NCBI GenBank assembly: GCA_905250115.1
Contig: CAJNOI010000054.1
Span: 1-64,000, forward strand
DNA from: Adineta steineri
Taxonomy: Eukaryota; Rotifera; Eurotatoria; Adinetida; Adinetidae
Length of the DNA stretch: 64,000 nt
Direction: 5' to 3'
Shown here in pieces: positions 37,226-50,176 of this stretch. A model generated the notes under the pieces. It saw nothing but the letters and a program-made list of their open reading frames with translations, ran no database searches and was not told the DNA's origin. The translations under genes and the position numbers were made by a program. Positions within the stretch are counted from its first letter, which is position 1; every line of letters begins with the position of its first letter.

Positions 37226-37478
37226 TTAACCATCAAGATTGTCACAACAACATATAACGCACCAAGCATGAATAACTCCCGGAACCTGTAGCATAAAAAG
37301 AAATAAGTACATTTTTTTTGCTTTTATAAATAAAAGTACTTACCCAACCCAGTAGTGTAAGAAGAATATTAATACATACAGTACAACTGCAAATTTTATT
37401 TCGAGCTATCCATACAGCTATAGGTGGCATAAAAATACTTAAAAATAGTAATAAAAGTTTTGCACAAGCGTCCCCCAT
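37226..37478 (-). CDS. Pmp3/UPF0057 plasma-membrane proteolipid
   Basis: Two exons, 37344-37478 and 37226-37285, with a 58-nt phase-0 intron, give 64 residues. The protein has two membrane helices and the family signature: LLLLFLSIFMPPIAVWIARN, then INILLTLLGW joined to VPGVIHAWCVI. A Cys-rich C-terminus (CCCDNLDG) follows. Known for the family (yeast Pmp3, plant RCI2): small membrane proteins affecting ion homeostasis and tolerance to cold, salt or desiccation. The second exon encodes the conserved PGxIHAxxVI motif, which confirms the splice. Confidence 0.9.
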
Positions 37479-38530
37479 AGTTCTTGTAATACAGAGTAAA
37501 AATAAATAATAACTAACTGTTTATTACTGACTAGCTTTTTTCTTCTATATGAGCTTTTTGCATTTATTTTCTCCTTTCTTCAACTAGTAGAAAGTCATAA
37601 CGGAAGAAAAAAAGAAGAAGAAGATTGAGTATGATTCAGCTTTTCTCCAGTGGGTTCCATGTTGTTTGAATGACGAAGCAAAGAGACAAAGAACGTCTTC
37701 ATGGGTGAATATAATCATAAGGCGCCGAACGAGAAAAAGGAAAAAAAACTATGTTCACGTCCAAAACATTGTCTGTGTTATTCATTCTTACATGCATATA
37801 TAATTAATGTGATGCAAAGCATAGGATTTATATTATCATTCACGAGTTTTCTCGACATATGTATTAACTTAGTTGTTTTATATTGCGATAATCTCGAGAA
37901 GACAAAAAATTGAACTCACGCCGTTTGTTTTTCGGATTTTATAAAACCGAAATTTCATTTGTCTCATACTTTGATATGATAAAAACAAAAGAAGTTAAGC
38001 ACGACCAGAAGTAATGCTCAGGTACTTCTTCTAAGAGAAAAATATCAGGTGGAACCCAAAATTAAAAAAAGCTATTTTTAACTTTAAAAATTTTCTCTAT
38101 TGAAGGGCATTCCCATAGAAATTTTTTAGCTACGACAATCAATTTCTATAATTGTTTCACAACTGTAAAAAACAATTGAAGATAAATAATGAGTCACGGA
38201 AATATTTGAAGGGCCAATTAATGTTATTCTTTAAAAAAATACATTGTCAAGAATTGTTGAAGATCTCAGAGTAGTCATTTTACATCGCGATAGTCTCGAT
38301 ATTACATCTATCTTACGAATGTGAAAGCATTTCGTTGAACTTTAATTGTCATTTAATTTTATGTTTTCAAAGCGTGCATCACTGATATACAAATAAATAG
38401 TACAATAAACAAGAAAAGAAAAATAAATGCGTACTTGATTTCAAAAGCAAAAAACATGAGAAAGAAAATTAAATAAGTAAAGGAAAAAACAATGCGTACA
38501 ATCGAAACATAATAAAAAACAGAAAATATA
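37479..38530. other. AT-rich spacer
   Basis: A 70-codon frame at 37701-37913 has no motif. Nothing else recognised. Confidence 0.4.
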
Positions 38531-41236
38531 TTATTCGCAAGCTAATTTACCATCAAAAGAAGATAGTGCAATACCAAATGCTTGAACAGCACATAATGGA
38601 TATTTAAAATCGCAAGTGAATACATCTAAATTCAAAAGAAACATTAACTGATTATATAATTCAAATTTTCCGCACATCAAAGAATATATTAACTCTAAGT
38701 TACTCACATGAATATAAAAAATCTATAGTTTCTATTTTTAACTCTGTTAATCAAATCTCATATATCTATGTAATCAGTTGTTTACTATCATCGAAGACTT
38801 ATAGGGAAAGACATCGGAGTTTCTAATAATTTCATTCAATGACGATACTTTCTATTGACATTCAAAATAAAACTTACCATCATCAACTCGTCCGAATTGC
38901 ATACATACATATTCTTCTACAAATAAAAAATAAATTTTATATTTATATTTGATTATTAAATATTCTCTAGACATATTGACGGAATGAAATGAATTTCCTA
39001 ACAAACAAAAAACAATGAATTTAGATTTTCCTACTTACGATCATTATCATGAACAACTTGAAAATTTTTAACTGATGGATGAGTTACACGTCCATGAAAA
39101 TTCAGTACATATGATTGCGTTTCTTAAAAGAATATTTTCGATTTATTTTATAAGAATTAATTTCCTACTATTTACCTTCATTCCAAACAGGTACTTTATT
39201 ACGTAATTCAAGTAAATTAGTCATATCATTTCGTTTCCACCGTTCAACTAAACCTTCTGAATCCTTTAATAATGAAATCAAAGATTAAATAAAATAATTC
39301 GAATACAAATCTTTTACATTTTTTGGTCGAACTTCAACTCGGTGATGATCACTACTCATACCCGGAATAATAATTGTCATTTTACGTGGACCTTTAAAAC
39401 CCAATATATTTGTTTCCTATATAAATCAATTAAAAAATTTTGATATAAAAATTCAATAATATATACATAAGCTATTGCAGCTAATTCTCGTCTTTGTTGT
39501 TCTATTGGACTATGAAAAAATAAATAAGATTTTATACTTTAATTTTTGTTTTTCTTTATTTTAATTTACATATTCTTTTTTGGATTTGAACCTTGATCAT
39601 AGACAGTAAAATGTGTACCTAACATATTTGATCTAAATAGATTTATGTTTTGCTTTTTTATTCTTAAGAAGATAGATTTTTACCTTAATTTTCCAATAAA
39701 TCTCTCACCATCACGTGATAAATCAGTTGCATCTGTTGAAATTAAATAATTTGATGTTGCACTACGTCGACGTTTACGTCCAGCAAGTAAAAAAAACTAA
39801 ATAAAGTATAATATTTATATAAAAAAACGTTTTTATTCTCAATTCAAATTCAAATACCTTTTTACCATCACCAGGTCTTTCAATATGCATATAATATGTT
39901 GGGAAAAGACCTTTTTCCATACCTCGTTTATCGCGTGTTATACGACATTGAAGATCACTAAGACCATTTGGTGCAGGTGAATAAACAAAGTTATCTAAAT
40001 CTTCTGTAATCATGTCAAATAATGTACGTAATGCAAGTGTTAATTGTGGAGAATTTTCATTATCATTATTATCGTTTGTGACACTTTGATTCGTTGATGA
40101 CATTCCATTAACATTTTGTAATGTTGGTGTCCATGGTCTTATAACAGTTGTGTCAGTTTCACCATCAGAATCTGAAGTATGACGAAGAAAAGTTTTAGAA
40201 ATTGCTTCACTTTCAATATCTGACACATCATCATCACTATATGACACAGACGAAGAAGAATTTCGTTTGCTATGAGAAAGACGACGACGACGACGAGCTT
40301 GTTTAGCAGGACGTTGATAATCATCATACTGATTATCCTCTTTAAATAAACATATATGCATACAAACAAAAGCAAGAAGATTAAGAAAATGTTCTCTAGC
40401 ATAATGTTTTAACACGTACATAGAACAACATAGAAAGCATGCAAGAATACGTACCATTTCTTGCAAAACCATCATCAGTACTGTGTGTAATAGTCGCATC
40501 AGATAAAACTTGTATTGAACCTTTTGACGCTTGTACTGTTCGAGATTGTATCGATTTACTAGTTGATGGTCGTACATCGACCGAAATATTTTTCTAATTA
40601 ATATATAGATATGTTTTATTTTTCTTTAATAAGAAAATAAATTCGATATTACTGGTTCATTATTTTTCCGATGAATCGGATGAAATGGTTGATTTGATAA
40701 TGTCATTGAACCTGATTCATCGACATCTGGATGAAATGAAGTGTTAATAAATCCTAAGAGAGTTGACAAATAGCATTTCATTAGAGATAAAAAAGAAAAT
40801 AGAAGAATTCCGTCGTTACAGAAATAAATAATGACTTAATCTACACACTGACAGGTGTTAAAAGAAGATGAAAGAGAATACTAAATAGTGTTAAATACAA
40901 AAAACAAGAAACCTTCTCAAATATATTTCATTTACCTCCGATTACATCTGAATTCGAATAATCCGTAGGAAGAGGTGTACGTGTAGTACGTGTACCTCCA
41001 GCAAGTTTTGTTAATTCAGTCTGAAAAATAAATACTTTTTTTTTCTTAAAAGAAACAAAAAATATTTTAATTACTTTTTGATTTATTCTTTTTTGATCAA
41101 ATTTTTTCGTTGATGATGAATTATGATCATCATCTTCTAAAATTCTATAAAAATAATTTTGTATATAATTAAATTTTTTATCTTAAAAATATATATATAT
41201 TAACTTACACTCCTGGTATATGTTCACCTTTAATCA
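38531..41236 (-). CDS. Tubby-like protein (TUB/TULP family)
   Basis: A gene of about 14 exons with introns of mostly 50-170 nt. Start MIKGEHIPG at 41236; stop at 38531-38533. Checked exons include 41209-41236, 41075-41136, 40936-41020, 40653-40753, 40455-40593 and 39858-40339, all in phase. The N-terminal half is polar, with a basic cluster [14 protein letters not shown] (possible nuclear signal) and an acidic run [13 protein letters not shown]. The C-terminal tubby domain is complete: [57 protein letters not shown], and the terminal [15 protein letters not shown]. Known role: phosphoinositide binding and delivery of membrane receptors to cilia, possibly transcription. Confidence 0.93.
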
Positions 41237-42158
41237 TTATTGTATTGTATGAGAATCTTGATTTTTATATATACATAGGATCTGAAAATGAGAAATAGCA
41301 GTGAAAATGATCTATTTATTCTAGATACTAAATGAGAAATAAATATATAGTAGTCATGGAAAAAAATGGAAGAATTTTATATTGTTTGACCATTCATCTG
41401 TCGCTTTCTCGTTTTTTTCTTCTACATGCTCTATTCGACTGATATACCAAAGAGAAAAAAAAATATGAGAGAAAAAGGAAGTAAAATAGTGACTAAAAAT
41501 ACAAAAGAATGAATTTAAATTACAACATCTTAGATAACAAAGTTTAGATGTTATTCTATGCGAAGGAAAGAAAACTTAACTGTATATTTTTACATATTTA
41601 AAATAAAAGGCAAAACATTCCAAAAGAAGAGAGAGAAAGAGAGAAAAATAAAAGTGCATAATTTAATGTTTTTCATTTTATAACGATAAATTTTTTCATC
41701 ATTTCCTTTCTTTTCAAATCTCCCATTGTCAAACAATCTATAATAATAAAAATGTTTTCTCTAGCATTTCTTTTTCTTCCTCTTTTCTCGTTCTTTATTT
41801 TCCAGGACATCTGGAGTAAAAAAAAGAGAGGAAAAAGAAAGGCATTGAACAAGTTCAATCTAGAAGAAACTTCCGAAACCGTTCTCTCTCTCTCACACAT
41901 CGATGAATCATTATATTATCAACCATAAATCTCATTATTTCTAAGCAACTAATCCTCAATCGATTTATTTTATATTATTTATAATTAGAAAAAAAAATTC
42001 TTATTATTTACTTTTTCATTAAATCAATAAACTATTTATTTACATTCACATATATTTTTATATCAATTAGATGTCACTACTATCGTTGTTTATATAAAAC
42101 AAGAAATGTCAAAGGAAGTATAGACAAGACATATATCCTTGAAAAAAAAACAATCGAA
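41237..42158. other. Divergent intergenic region (tubby / DHHC)
   Basis: About 920 bp between head-to-head genes, so it should contain both promoters. AT-rich with GA-rich patches; the 75-codon minus frame at 41673-41900 has no motif. No specific sites identified. Confidence 0.4.
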
Positions 42159-44561
42159 ATGTCATTGACTGAACTTTTACCATCAATTTATCATCATGAA
42201 GATACTAATGATGATATTGAAGTTGGTTCATCAGCTGTTCAAATTCATCGTTATGGACGGGAGAAAAACACAGAATGGCCAGCAGAAACACCTAATGCAT
42301 CATCATCAAAAACAACAACAACAATGGGAACAGATGATACTGGTGTTGTTATTAAAGATGTTGTACCACGTTCAATGTATTATCATGATCGAGATGATCA
42401 TAATGATGATGATTGTTTATGTACATGTGCATGTTGCCGATGTGAATGTTGTCCAACAGTATCCGATTGGTGTATAAGAGATCCATATGGTTTATCATGT
42501 GGTTTTACAACATGGTTTTTATTTATCTATGCTCAGTTTGTTGTTATATTTGTTATATTAATACCTAAAAGTCATTCAACTTTATTCAATGTTATTAATT
42601 TATTGATATTCCATATGTTAGAAATTCTTGCTGTTTCATCACATTGTATAACGATGTTTTCCAATCCGGTATGTATATATGTAAAAACTAATGATTGAGA
42701 AAAAGTTTATATAGATTAAATATTTATATTAAAACGATAATGATCAATCTATACTTTATTTAAAATACTTTGAAAATCAAGGTTATATATAATTGAGAAT
42801 AACATGATTGTTTGTTTTAGGGTGCTGTTCCATTAAATAATGCAACTCCAGAAAATCTTATTAAATATTCCAATGGTACTGTTGTTTATCGATGTGCTAT
42901 GTGTCAAAGTGTAAAACCACCCAGATCCCATCACTGTAGGTACTAAAATACGATCATTTTTTTTCTTTAAAATATAATACATATTTATTTCTATAGTGTT
43001 TGTAAACGATGCATAAAACGAATGGATCATCATTGTGTATTTGTTAATAATTGCGTTGGACAAAATAATCAAAAATATTTTATTTTATTTACGGTAAGAA
43101 AAACATTTCTTGTAGTTTAATTAGTCTTTTTCCTTTTACTTTATTTATAGAATTTTTCATTAGAATATCGTTTATCTCTCTTTTTTTTAATAGAATTTTC
43201 TATGACATCGTTAATAATCTTTTTTTGATATATTTGCCTTGATTTAGATAAGAATTATTAGATTAGGTTTTGTTATTAAAAAAAACAATCTACTCGATTA
43301 TTTCTATTTAAAATTCAGAAAAATATTGTGTCTCAAATATGAAGATTGCAATAGATAAGCAGTTCATGTATTATTTAGAATAGTACTCGAATATTATGAC
43401 TATCATAAATAGATTGTATGTATTAAAAGAAAAATTTGCCTTTTTATCAGTAAAAACTTGACGAATGTTGTTATATATCATAAAAGCGAGGAATCAGTCA
43501 GGGACTGAAATTAATCAAATTAAGTATAAGAATGATCACTGTTTCCATTATCTGATTTGAAATGATTATGAGTCAGAATAATTCCAGCTATAAACATTAA
43601 ACTGAGTAGGCGTTGTGGAATCTAGATTGAAATAGTAATCGTAATTTATGAAGATTTACTGGGGAATATGCATAATGTGATAGTCAAAGGTACAAAGAAG
43701 TGGTATAAAAAGGTTCCCATGTTTTCGATTCGATAAACTTCTAAGAGTTCATATGAATCAATAGAACTTTCCTGACTGATCATGACCGACGTTTTGAATC
43801 ATTGTTTTTTCCCCGGAAATGAAATATTTTTTACGGATATCAAAAACTAATTCTGTGGAAAAAAATGTAACCAATTATTTTATTTAATTGAAAATTATCA
43901 GGGTAGATATATTCATCATAAAAATACGAGATACTAGATGAATCTACACTCAAGCGATAATGTTTTAGTTACTTTATAATTCATTCAGGTCCTCTCAAGT
44001 TTATACTGTCCACGAAAAAACTTTATCCTATCATTTTCTTTCAAAGTATAATCTTCATTTTAGTTTTATACATGTATTATCTCAATCTATGCGCTAATTC
44101 TTCTCGGTTTTCATATAACAACTTGTGTTCAAACCGATTGGACTGGTTTGTAATTCCTTAAAAATATTTATCCTAAATGATTTTTTTCTATCTCTCAATT
44201 AGCATGTACAGCATGGTCACCGCCTGCAACTATTATCTTCTTAATATTTCTTGCATTCGAAGCTATTTCATTCTCACTTTTTACTGCCATAATGACCGGT
44301 ACACAATTATATTCAATATATACTGATACTACTGTATGTGTTTTTAAGAAAAAAAGAGCATAAATTTTCTATTCATATCTTTTTGTTTAGGGTATTGAAT
44401 CATTCAAAGGAGAATCAAGCTATCGACGTCGTCATAGTTCATTTATTTCATCAATGAAAGTTGTATTTGGTTCTCAAGTTGGTTTAACATGGTTAAATCC
44501 ATTCTCTAAACCAGTTAGTTTAATCACACAAAATGATGAACGTGTAACATTTGATGTTTAA
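42159..44561 (+). CDS. DHHC palmitoyltransferase (ZDHHC3/7-like)
   Basis: Six exons (42159-42668, 42821-42939, 42997-43093, 44064-44145, 44203-44333, 44391-44561) give 369 residues in phase. An N-terminal polar region with a Cys-rich patch ([13 protein letters not shown]) precedes TM1-TM2. The cysteine-rich domain follows ([38 protein letters not shown]), with the catalytic DHHC codons at 43025-43036, then TM3-TM4 and the TTGIE-type motif (TDTTGIESFKG). Known role: transfers palmitate to cysteines of membrane-associated proteins at Golgi or plasma membrane. One intron (43094-44063) is about 970 nt, with no recognisable insert. Confidence 0.92.
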
Positions 44562-44769
44562 TTGCAAGATTAACTGATAATCTTTTCTTTTCTTTTTTTT
44601 TCTTTTTCATGATAATAAAAACAATTAAAACGACTAACACCATTGAAATGAAACAACAACAAAACAGAAGAAAAAAAAACGTTTTTTTTTTAGTGTTTTT
44701 TTTTGAAAGCAAAAACTCACGAATACAATAGTTGGGTATATATATATATATGTATATGTAAAATAGTCT
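44562..44769. other. Convergent 3' intergenic region
   Basis: About 200 bp between the DHHC gene and the tryptophan hydroxylase stop; contains homopolymer T/A runs and a short TA repeat (44738-44752). Confidence 0.5.
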
Positions 44770-47700
44770 TTATTTGTCATTTCCAATATTATTTTCAATT
44801 TTTTTTAATGCATCAAATATGATACACATGTCACCTTTAAGATCAGATATTATTTGTGCAACATGTTGAGTATTGGAAACGATTTCAATACTTTGATTAT
44901 ATGGATTATACCGAACAGCAAATGGTCGTTTAATTGATAAAGCAAATTCTCTTAAATAAAAAGAAATTATTTTGAAATAAAATTCAAAATTGATTTTTTT
45001 TGTACCTCATTTTTTCTTTTGCTTCAACAAAACTAGCCGAAACAAAATATTGATCTTGATAAGTTGTTATTAAACATGTTGTTTTACAGACAATTTCAGG
45101 ATCAAATGGTAATTTTTGTGCTTTATCACTTAATGCATGTTGTAATTCAGAACATGATGAAAGTAAACCAGCTCCATATGCACGAAGACCATCATTTTGT
45201 CGACAAAGACCAAATTCAATTGTAAAAAAATAACACTAAATAAAAACAAACAAACAATGCCTGGATATTTATCATGAATGACAATTATAATATCGAGATA
45301 TTTTAATGTTAATCAAGAAACTAGTCACCACCTGTGTCATCTGAAATTAACCCTCGACCTTTGCAGTCCTCGGTTCTTTATACTATCAGAGACCTTGATC
45401 TTCCAGCATCATATACTATTACAGCTGCTGCTGTATGGGTAATAATACTCAATCTATTAAATTTTTTTTATAGTACAGATACGTCTCCGTAAATCTATAA
45501 TCGCTCTAATAGCGGAGCGGGGAAACATTTTAGTACTTAGAGTAAAGAGTATTTTCCTTTTGTACTATTAGTGATTGATCGTCATTGTTGTATTCCTAGA
45601 CTAAAGTCCGATTTATACTAGAATATGAATCTAACAGCTGCTTCATCAGTACGCAATTCCTTTTGTCTATTGCAGACATGTAGGAAGATAAAATATTAGT
45701 CACCAAGTCAATGATAGTATAGTGATAGACTGTTCCACATCTATGAGTAATGTGACTAGCATATTGATATGAAAATATATTTGTCTTACCAACATTCATG
45801 TCCTACTAATTTACTACAATAATATCGTTATCTTACTGTTGCCAATCGATTAATATCTTCTTCCGAAGCGCCAATAGCTGCTAAACCAATTTCATGTGAA
45901 AATTGAGCAAAATTAGGATCGGCTAAGAGTGGAACATGACCCAATAATTCATGACAACAATCTCTATATTTATCAAATAAATTCGTTATTTTCTTTTTTT
46001 TTGTTAAATTATATTTTAAACATACGGTTCAGGTGTATATGCTGGATTTGATGAATGTCGAATATATTGTGTGCAATGAAAAACACGAAATGCTAAACCA
46101 TATAAAAAATCTCTTGGTGATAAATAGCCTGCAACCGGTCGTAATGTAAAACCAGTACGTTCACGTAGAAAACGTGATATATCTTCTAATTGTGGAATAT
46201 TATCTTCTCTGAATAATGACAAAAAGAAAACTAAATCAAATTTAACAAAAATTATCAAATTACCGAAAACCACATTTTTCTCTTAATAATGGCCAATTAG
46301 CCAAATATTCATTACATGCATGTGTTGGATATATTTTATTCAAATTTCGAAAAACCGCACCCCTATTAAAATATAATAAGTAAAAAGAGTGTGTACAACT
46401 TATTTTATAGAATTTCACCATGTTTCTGTCTCTTCTTTGGTATATTCTACACGTGGAATTGGATCTCCACTGAAAGAAATAAAACTTTAATTGTATCTCA
46501 AAAAAGAAATATAGATACATACTGTTTATATGCTATAGCTAGATCATGAAAATACATACGACGAGCTCGATAGACCTTATCCGTAAAACCCTACAAGAAA
46601 ATTAAACTTCTTGGTTTTATATAGCGATTTGTAAATACATACTGGATGATCAGCATCAAGATCTGCTCCGTATAAAAGTACTTTAATTGAACATCGATCT
46701 AAATCTTCAATTCGACGTGGAAACCAAGGTGTTTCTTCGGCTTCAACTAAAATAGATAGATCACATTATAATTCATCTGATTTAAGAAAAAGGACAATTA
46801 AAGATTTATCTAGAGAAAAAAAAATCTATAGAATAACCTTTTATTTGTTTTATCGTATTTTTTCTTGGTTTCTTATTCATTTTAGTCGGTTCGGGAAGCT
46901 GTATATTCTTATGAGGAATATCAATATTACAACTATTTGCTCGTACAAATAATGGAGTAAAACCATATGGATCTGTACTTTCATGCGTAGATGAAAAAAG
47001 TGAATTATGCTTTGTTTTAAGAACTGCAGCTGGATACATCCATAAAACATCATCACGTTTAACAATCACCGGTCCTGTTTTACTTATTGGTGGTTGATAA
47101 GAAAATCTTCGAAATAACGAAAATGAAGTTGCTTCTTGTTCTTCATCACTACTCATATTATCATCCATCGAAATCATTGATGAATCCATATTTGATGTCG
47201 TCGATGTTATTGGCATTATGAAATTCGTTACAGGATTTCGAATAAAACCTGGTATGGATGTTATTCGTTCTGCATCAATATCTATTGATGACCAGGATGA
47301 TGTTGGTGAATCAACTATTATTGCTGGTGGATAAATATTTGAATTATGAGTACATGATGTACGTAAACAACATTGATCATTTAATACTGATACAGATGAA
47401 TGCATTGTTGATGGTATATGATAAATATTATTAACATGATTATGTAATAATGTTAAATGTTCTTTCAATGTAAACATTTGTTTAACAAGATTAGAAATAG
47501 GTAATGATGGTTTTGTATCAAATTTTTCAAGATTTTGTACATTACGTATCATATGAAGCCAATCATTTGTAACAAATATTGGTAAATATGAAAATAAATT
47601 ATTTGTATAGATTGTTTCCATGATTAATAATAATGCTGTTGAATCAATTAAATTGATTGAACATTGTTTTAAAATACTATATGCATTCGAATCTTTATTT

Positions 47701-49188
47701 GAATCTATTATTGATAAACTATAATTTAAACAATTTTGTAAACTTATATATGCTTCACTCATTTGGTCCAATGAAAAATAACGTTTAAGATTTTCTTCCA
47801 ATTCATTTAATGATCCTTGACCAATTATATTCGATAAATAACATAATACCGCATCATAACAAAGTGTAGTTAATGATAAATCTTTATTTAATGATATATA
47901 TACATGTTGATCGAAAGCATTTTTCACATCAGATGACGATAGATTTAAAATAGAACTATCGGATGTCATTCTTTTAGTTTCATATGTTTACAAAAAAATA
48001 ATATACTGTATACAGATATTTCTTAAATATTATTATTATATATATATATATAGAGAGAGAGAGTGAAAGAAAAACTGGTGCCGTAACGACGCCATTGATT
48101 GAATATTGATATTGACTATACGCATTTAAATGATTAGCAATTGCAAAAATAGAAAAGGAAAATGATAATAATAATAGCATGCTATTGATCATCTGTCTTG
48201 CATACATTGTCAGCGTGATTATTTCTTATTGAATATGCAAGAAAAAACAATGACACAGCTGTTGTTTTTTCGACATATAGGACGAAATTATATTTGCACT
48301 GTTTAGAAGTTTATTTATTGGATTATGAAATAATCAAATTAATCAAAAGTTTGTTTATATATAAATATTCTGATCTTTAATCGATTATCGGGTATGTTAC
48401 CAATAAATAGTATCAGATGGACTCTGCTCTTTTTTGTAATTCGATGTCTATTATGTTTGTTTTTTGTACTCAGACTTAAGCGATTTGATACATCTGACGC
48501 CTCTTATACTATAGTTTTTTTTTTGTTTATTTTTAACTGGGAAACTTACTTTTTCGTTTTATTGGTTGCCCATTTTTATCAAGAAAAGGTGATGGAGGTG
48601 GTATATCCATATCGCCATCACCATTTGAAATACTATTCGTATCGGTGAAAATATCATCATTTGTTTGTCCAGTATTTTCATTTAAATCAATAAGATTATT
48701 TAAATCAAATCGTACAACAGATACTTGACGTTTTAATTGTTGCATAGATTCATTAAGATGAGTACGATCCGCTTCTAAATCAACATATATTTCATATTCC
48801 GAATCTTTACGACGTGAACGACGAGATTCAATATGTACGACATTGATGCCATTTTCCTTTGAAAAGGAAAAAAAAATCAATTATCTTATGTGAAAATAAA
48901 AGAAAAAATTCTAAATAATACTTGAAAAACTTTTAAAGCTCTTGCTAAACCTCCAATACGATTTTTAATTGAAAATATAAATGATGTTGTATTTCCTTGT
49001 CGTACAAGTGATTGTAATTTTTCTGGTGATATTTCATGATTAATAACAGTTAATGCTTCTTGATCATCCATATCTTCATGTAAGGTTGATAATCGATGCT
49101 AAATAAATTTCGTACATTTTGTTTTTTGTTTTAATTCCTTATTTTTACTTACTTCAAGACATCGAAAATAAGATGATTTATACGACAT
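44770..49188 (-). CDS. Tryptophan 5-hydroxylase (aromatic amino acid hydroxylase)
   Basis: Start [12 protein letters not shown] at 49188; early exons 49153-49188, 48922-49098 and 48550-48856 encode an ACT-type regulatory domain ([33 protein letters not shown]). After an 1803-nt intron (46747-48549) the catalytic domain follows: [70 protein letters not shown]. The iron ligands are the two His in [12 protein letters not shown] and the Glu in [11 protein letters not shown]. The wording [11 protein letters not shown] and YPTHAC matches tryptophan rather than tyrosine hydroxylase. Reaction: tetrahydrobiopterin- and iron-dependent 5-hydroxylation of tryptophan, rate-limiting for serotonin. The C-terminus is a helical tetramerisation tail. 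An approximately 600-nt intron lies at about 45238-45834. Confidence 0.9.
46806..47969 (-). CDS. Uncharacterised 387-aa ORF inside a tryptophan hydroxylase intron
   Basis: An uninterrupted frame in the same orientation as its host, wholly within the 1803-nt intron 46747-48549. The first half is helical ([40 protein letters not shown]); the second half is Ser/Thr/Asp-rich ([22 protein letters not shown]), basic at the end. I recognise no family. A weak donor (AAAG|GTTATT near 46830) would splice in phase to the catalytic exon, so it could instead be an alternative 5' exon. It cannot be an ordinary internal exon: the frame has an upstream stop and the only acceptor-like AG before the ATG gives a stop codon. 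Length and codon bias favour real coding. Confidence 0.55.
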   Translation of the reverse strand: MTSDSSILNLSSSDVKNAFDQHVYISLNKDLSLTTLCYDAVLCYLSNIIGQGSLNELEENLKRYFSLDQMSEAYISLQNCLNYSLSIIDSNKDSNAYSILKQCSINLIDSTALLLIMETIYTNNLFSYLPIFVTNDWLHMIRNVQNLEKFDTKPSLPISNLVKQMFTLKEHLTLLHNHVNNIYHIPSTMHSSVSVLNDQCCLRTSCTHNSNIYPPAIIVDSPTSSWSSIDIDAERITSIPGFIRNPVTNFIMPITSTTSNMDSSMISMDDNMSSDEEQEATSFSLFRRFSYQPPISKTGPVIVKRDDVLWMYPAAVLKTKHNSLFSSTHESTDPYGFTPLFVRANSCNIDIPHKNIQLPEPTKMNKKPRKNTIKQIKGYSIDFFFSR

Positions 49189-50176
49189 TCTATAAAACTC
49201 TTCTTGTAATAATAATAATAATAATAATAACAAAATGAGTTATTCGAACTTCTTATATAGCAGTGAATGAACGAAATGTATATATATAGATTCTTCTCGG
49301 GTTTCTTTTTTTATCAAAATGAATGCGTAGGATGCATATGTGTTTTTCTCATTTGTAAATCAATTCAATGACAGTAATGAGCTTTTTAAGATCTGATATA
49401 ATGTCTTCATTTTGACATGAATATCAAGAAGCCATTCAATAAGATCAGTACTATTTTCATATATGTCTATAATTAAAGATCGACAACATTGATGTAATTA
49501 TCTTTTCTATTGCGTCTTTTTGTTTGTAAATTATTCACAATATGAATAAATTCTTGAACATAAAATTGACATACGACAGAATTGAATTAATTCATTACAT
49601 AATTGTAAGTAATTCTTACTATATATTTTAGTCGGATGAATTTTATGAAAGGAAAATTCGAGTAAATCACAAAACTATACTTTAAAAATATTATTTTATT
49701 TCATGGACAATCTTTATTGTTAACTTTAATAACTGACACATGTCAATCAAATCGCTTTTATGTTCTAAGGAAAGGGTAGTGAGTACATTGTGTTAATCCA
49801 TTGTCTATAGTAAATTTTATGAGTATGTCATTTGCATATGCTTTAAAAAATCTATATTATCATACAATGAAAAATTCGAAATTTTTCTCGTATGTTTGAA
49901 AACAGAATTGATATTTTGCTTCTGTTTCAAGGACATGCACACGTGCAATAAAAACCAATCACGCGAGGAAAAAAGAGCAAAACAAGAGTGGATATACATG
50001 TTTCTCTTTTTTCAAATATTAAGCCCCATATTCTTAATAACCAATCGAGTGTCTTGCCTTCTGCAGCGTCTACTCGTTTCAATGTAATTTATTTCTTAGC
50101 GTAAAAAAGAAACAACAAATTCTTATATTTTTATTTCGATAAAGTTCTGTTAAGTTGTATTTGCATCAATATTGTC
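49189..50176. other. AT-rich spacer with TAA microsatellite
   Basis: About 1 kb upstream of tryptophan hydroxylase and downstream of the TRPV gene. A TAA/ATA microsatellite occupies 49207-49231. Small frames on both strands near 49817-50087 overlap each other and show no motif. Confidence 0.45.

Noticed and set aside
37701-37913. 70-codon frame near the Pmp3 gene
   Set aside because: No motif; Lys-rich start followed by a generic hydrophobic stretch, as expected by chance in AT-rich DNA.
45596-45799. 67-codon frame in a tryptophan hydroxylase intron
   Set aside because: Interrupts a strongly conserved exon junction ([11 protein letters not shown]) and shows no motif.
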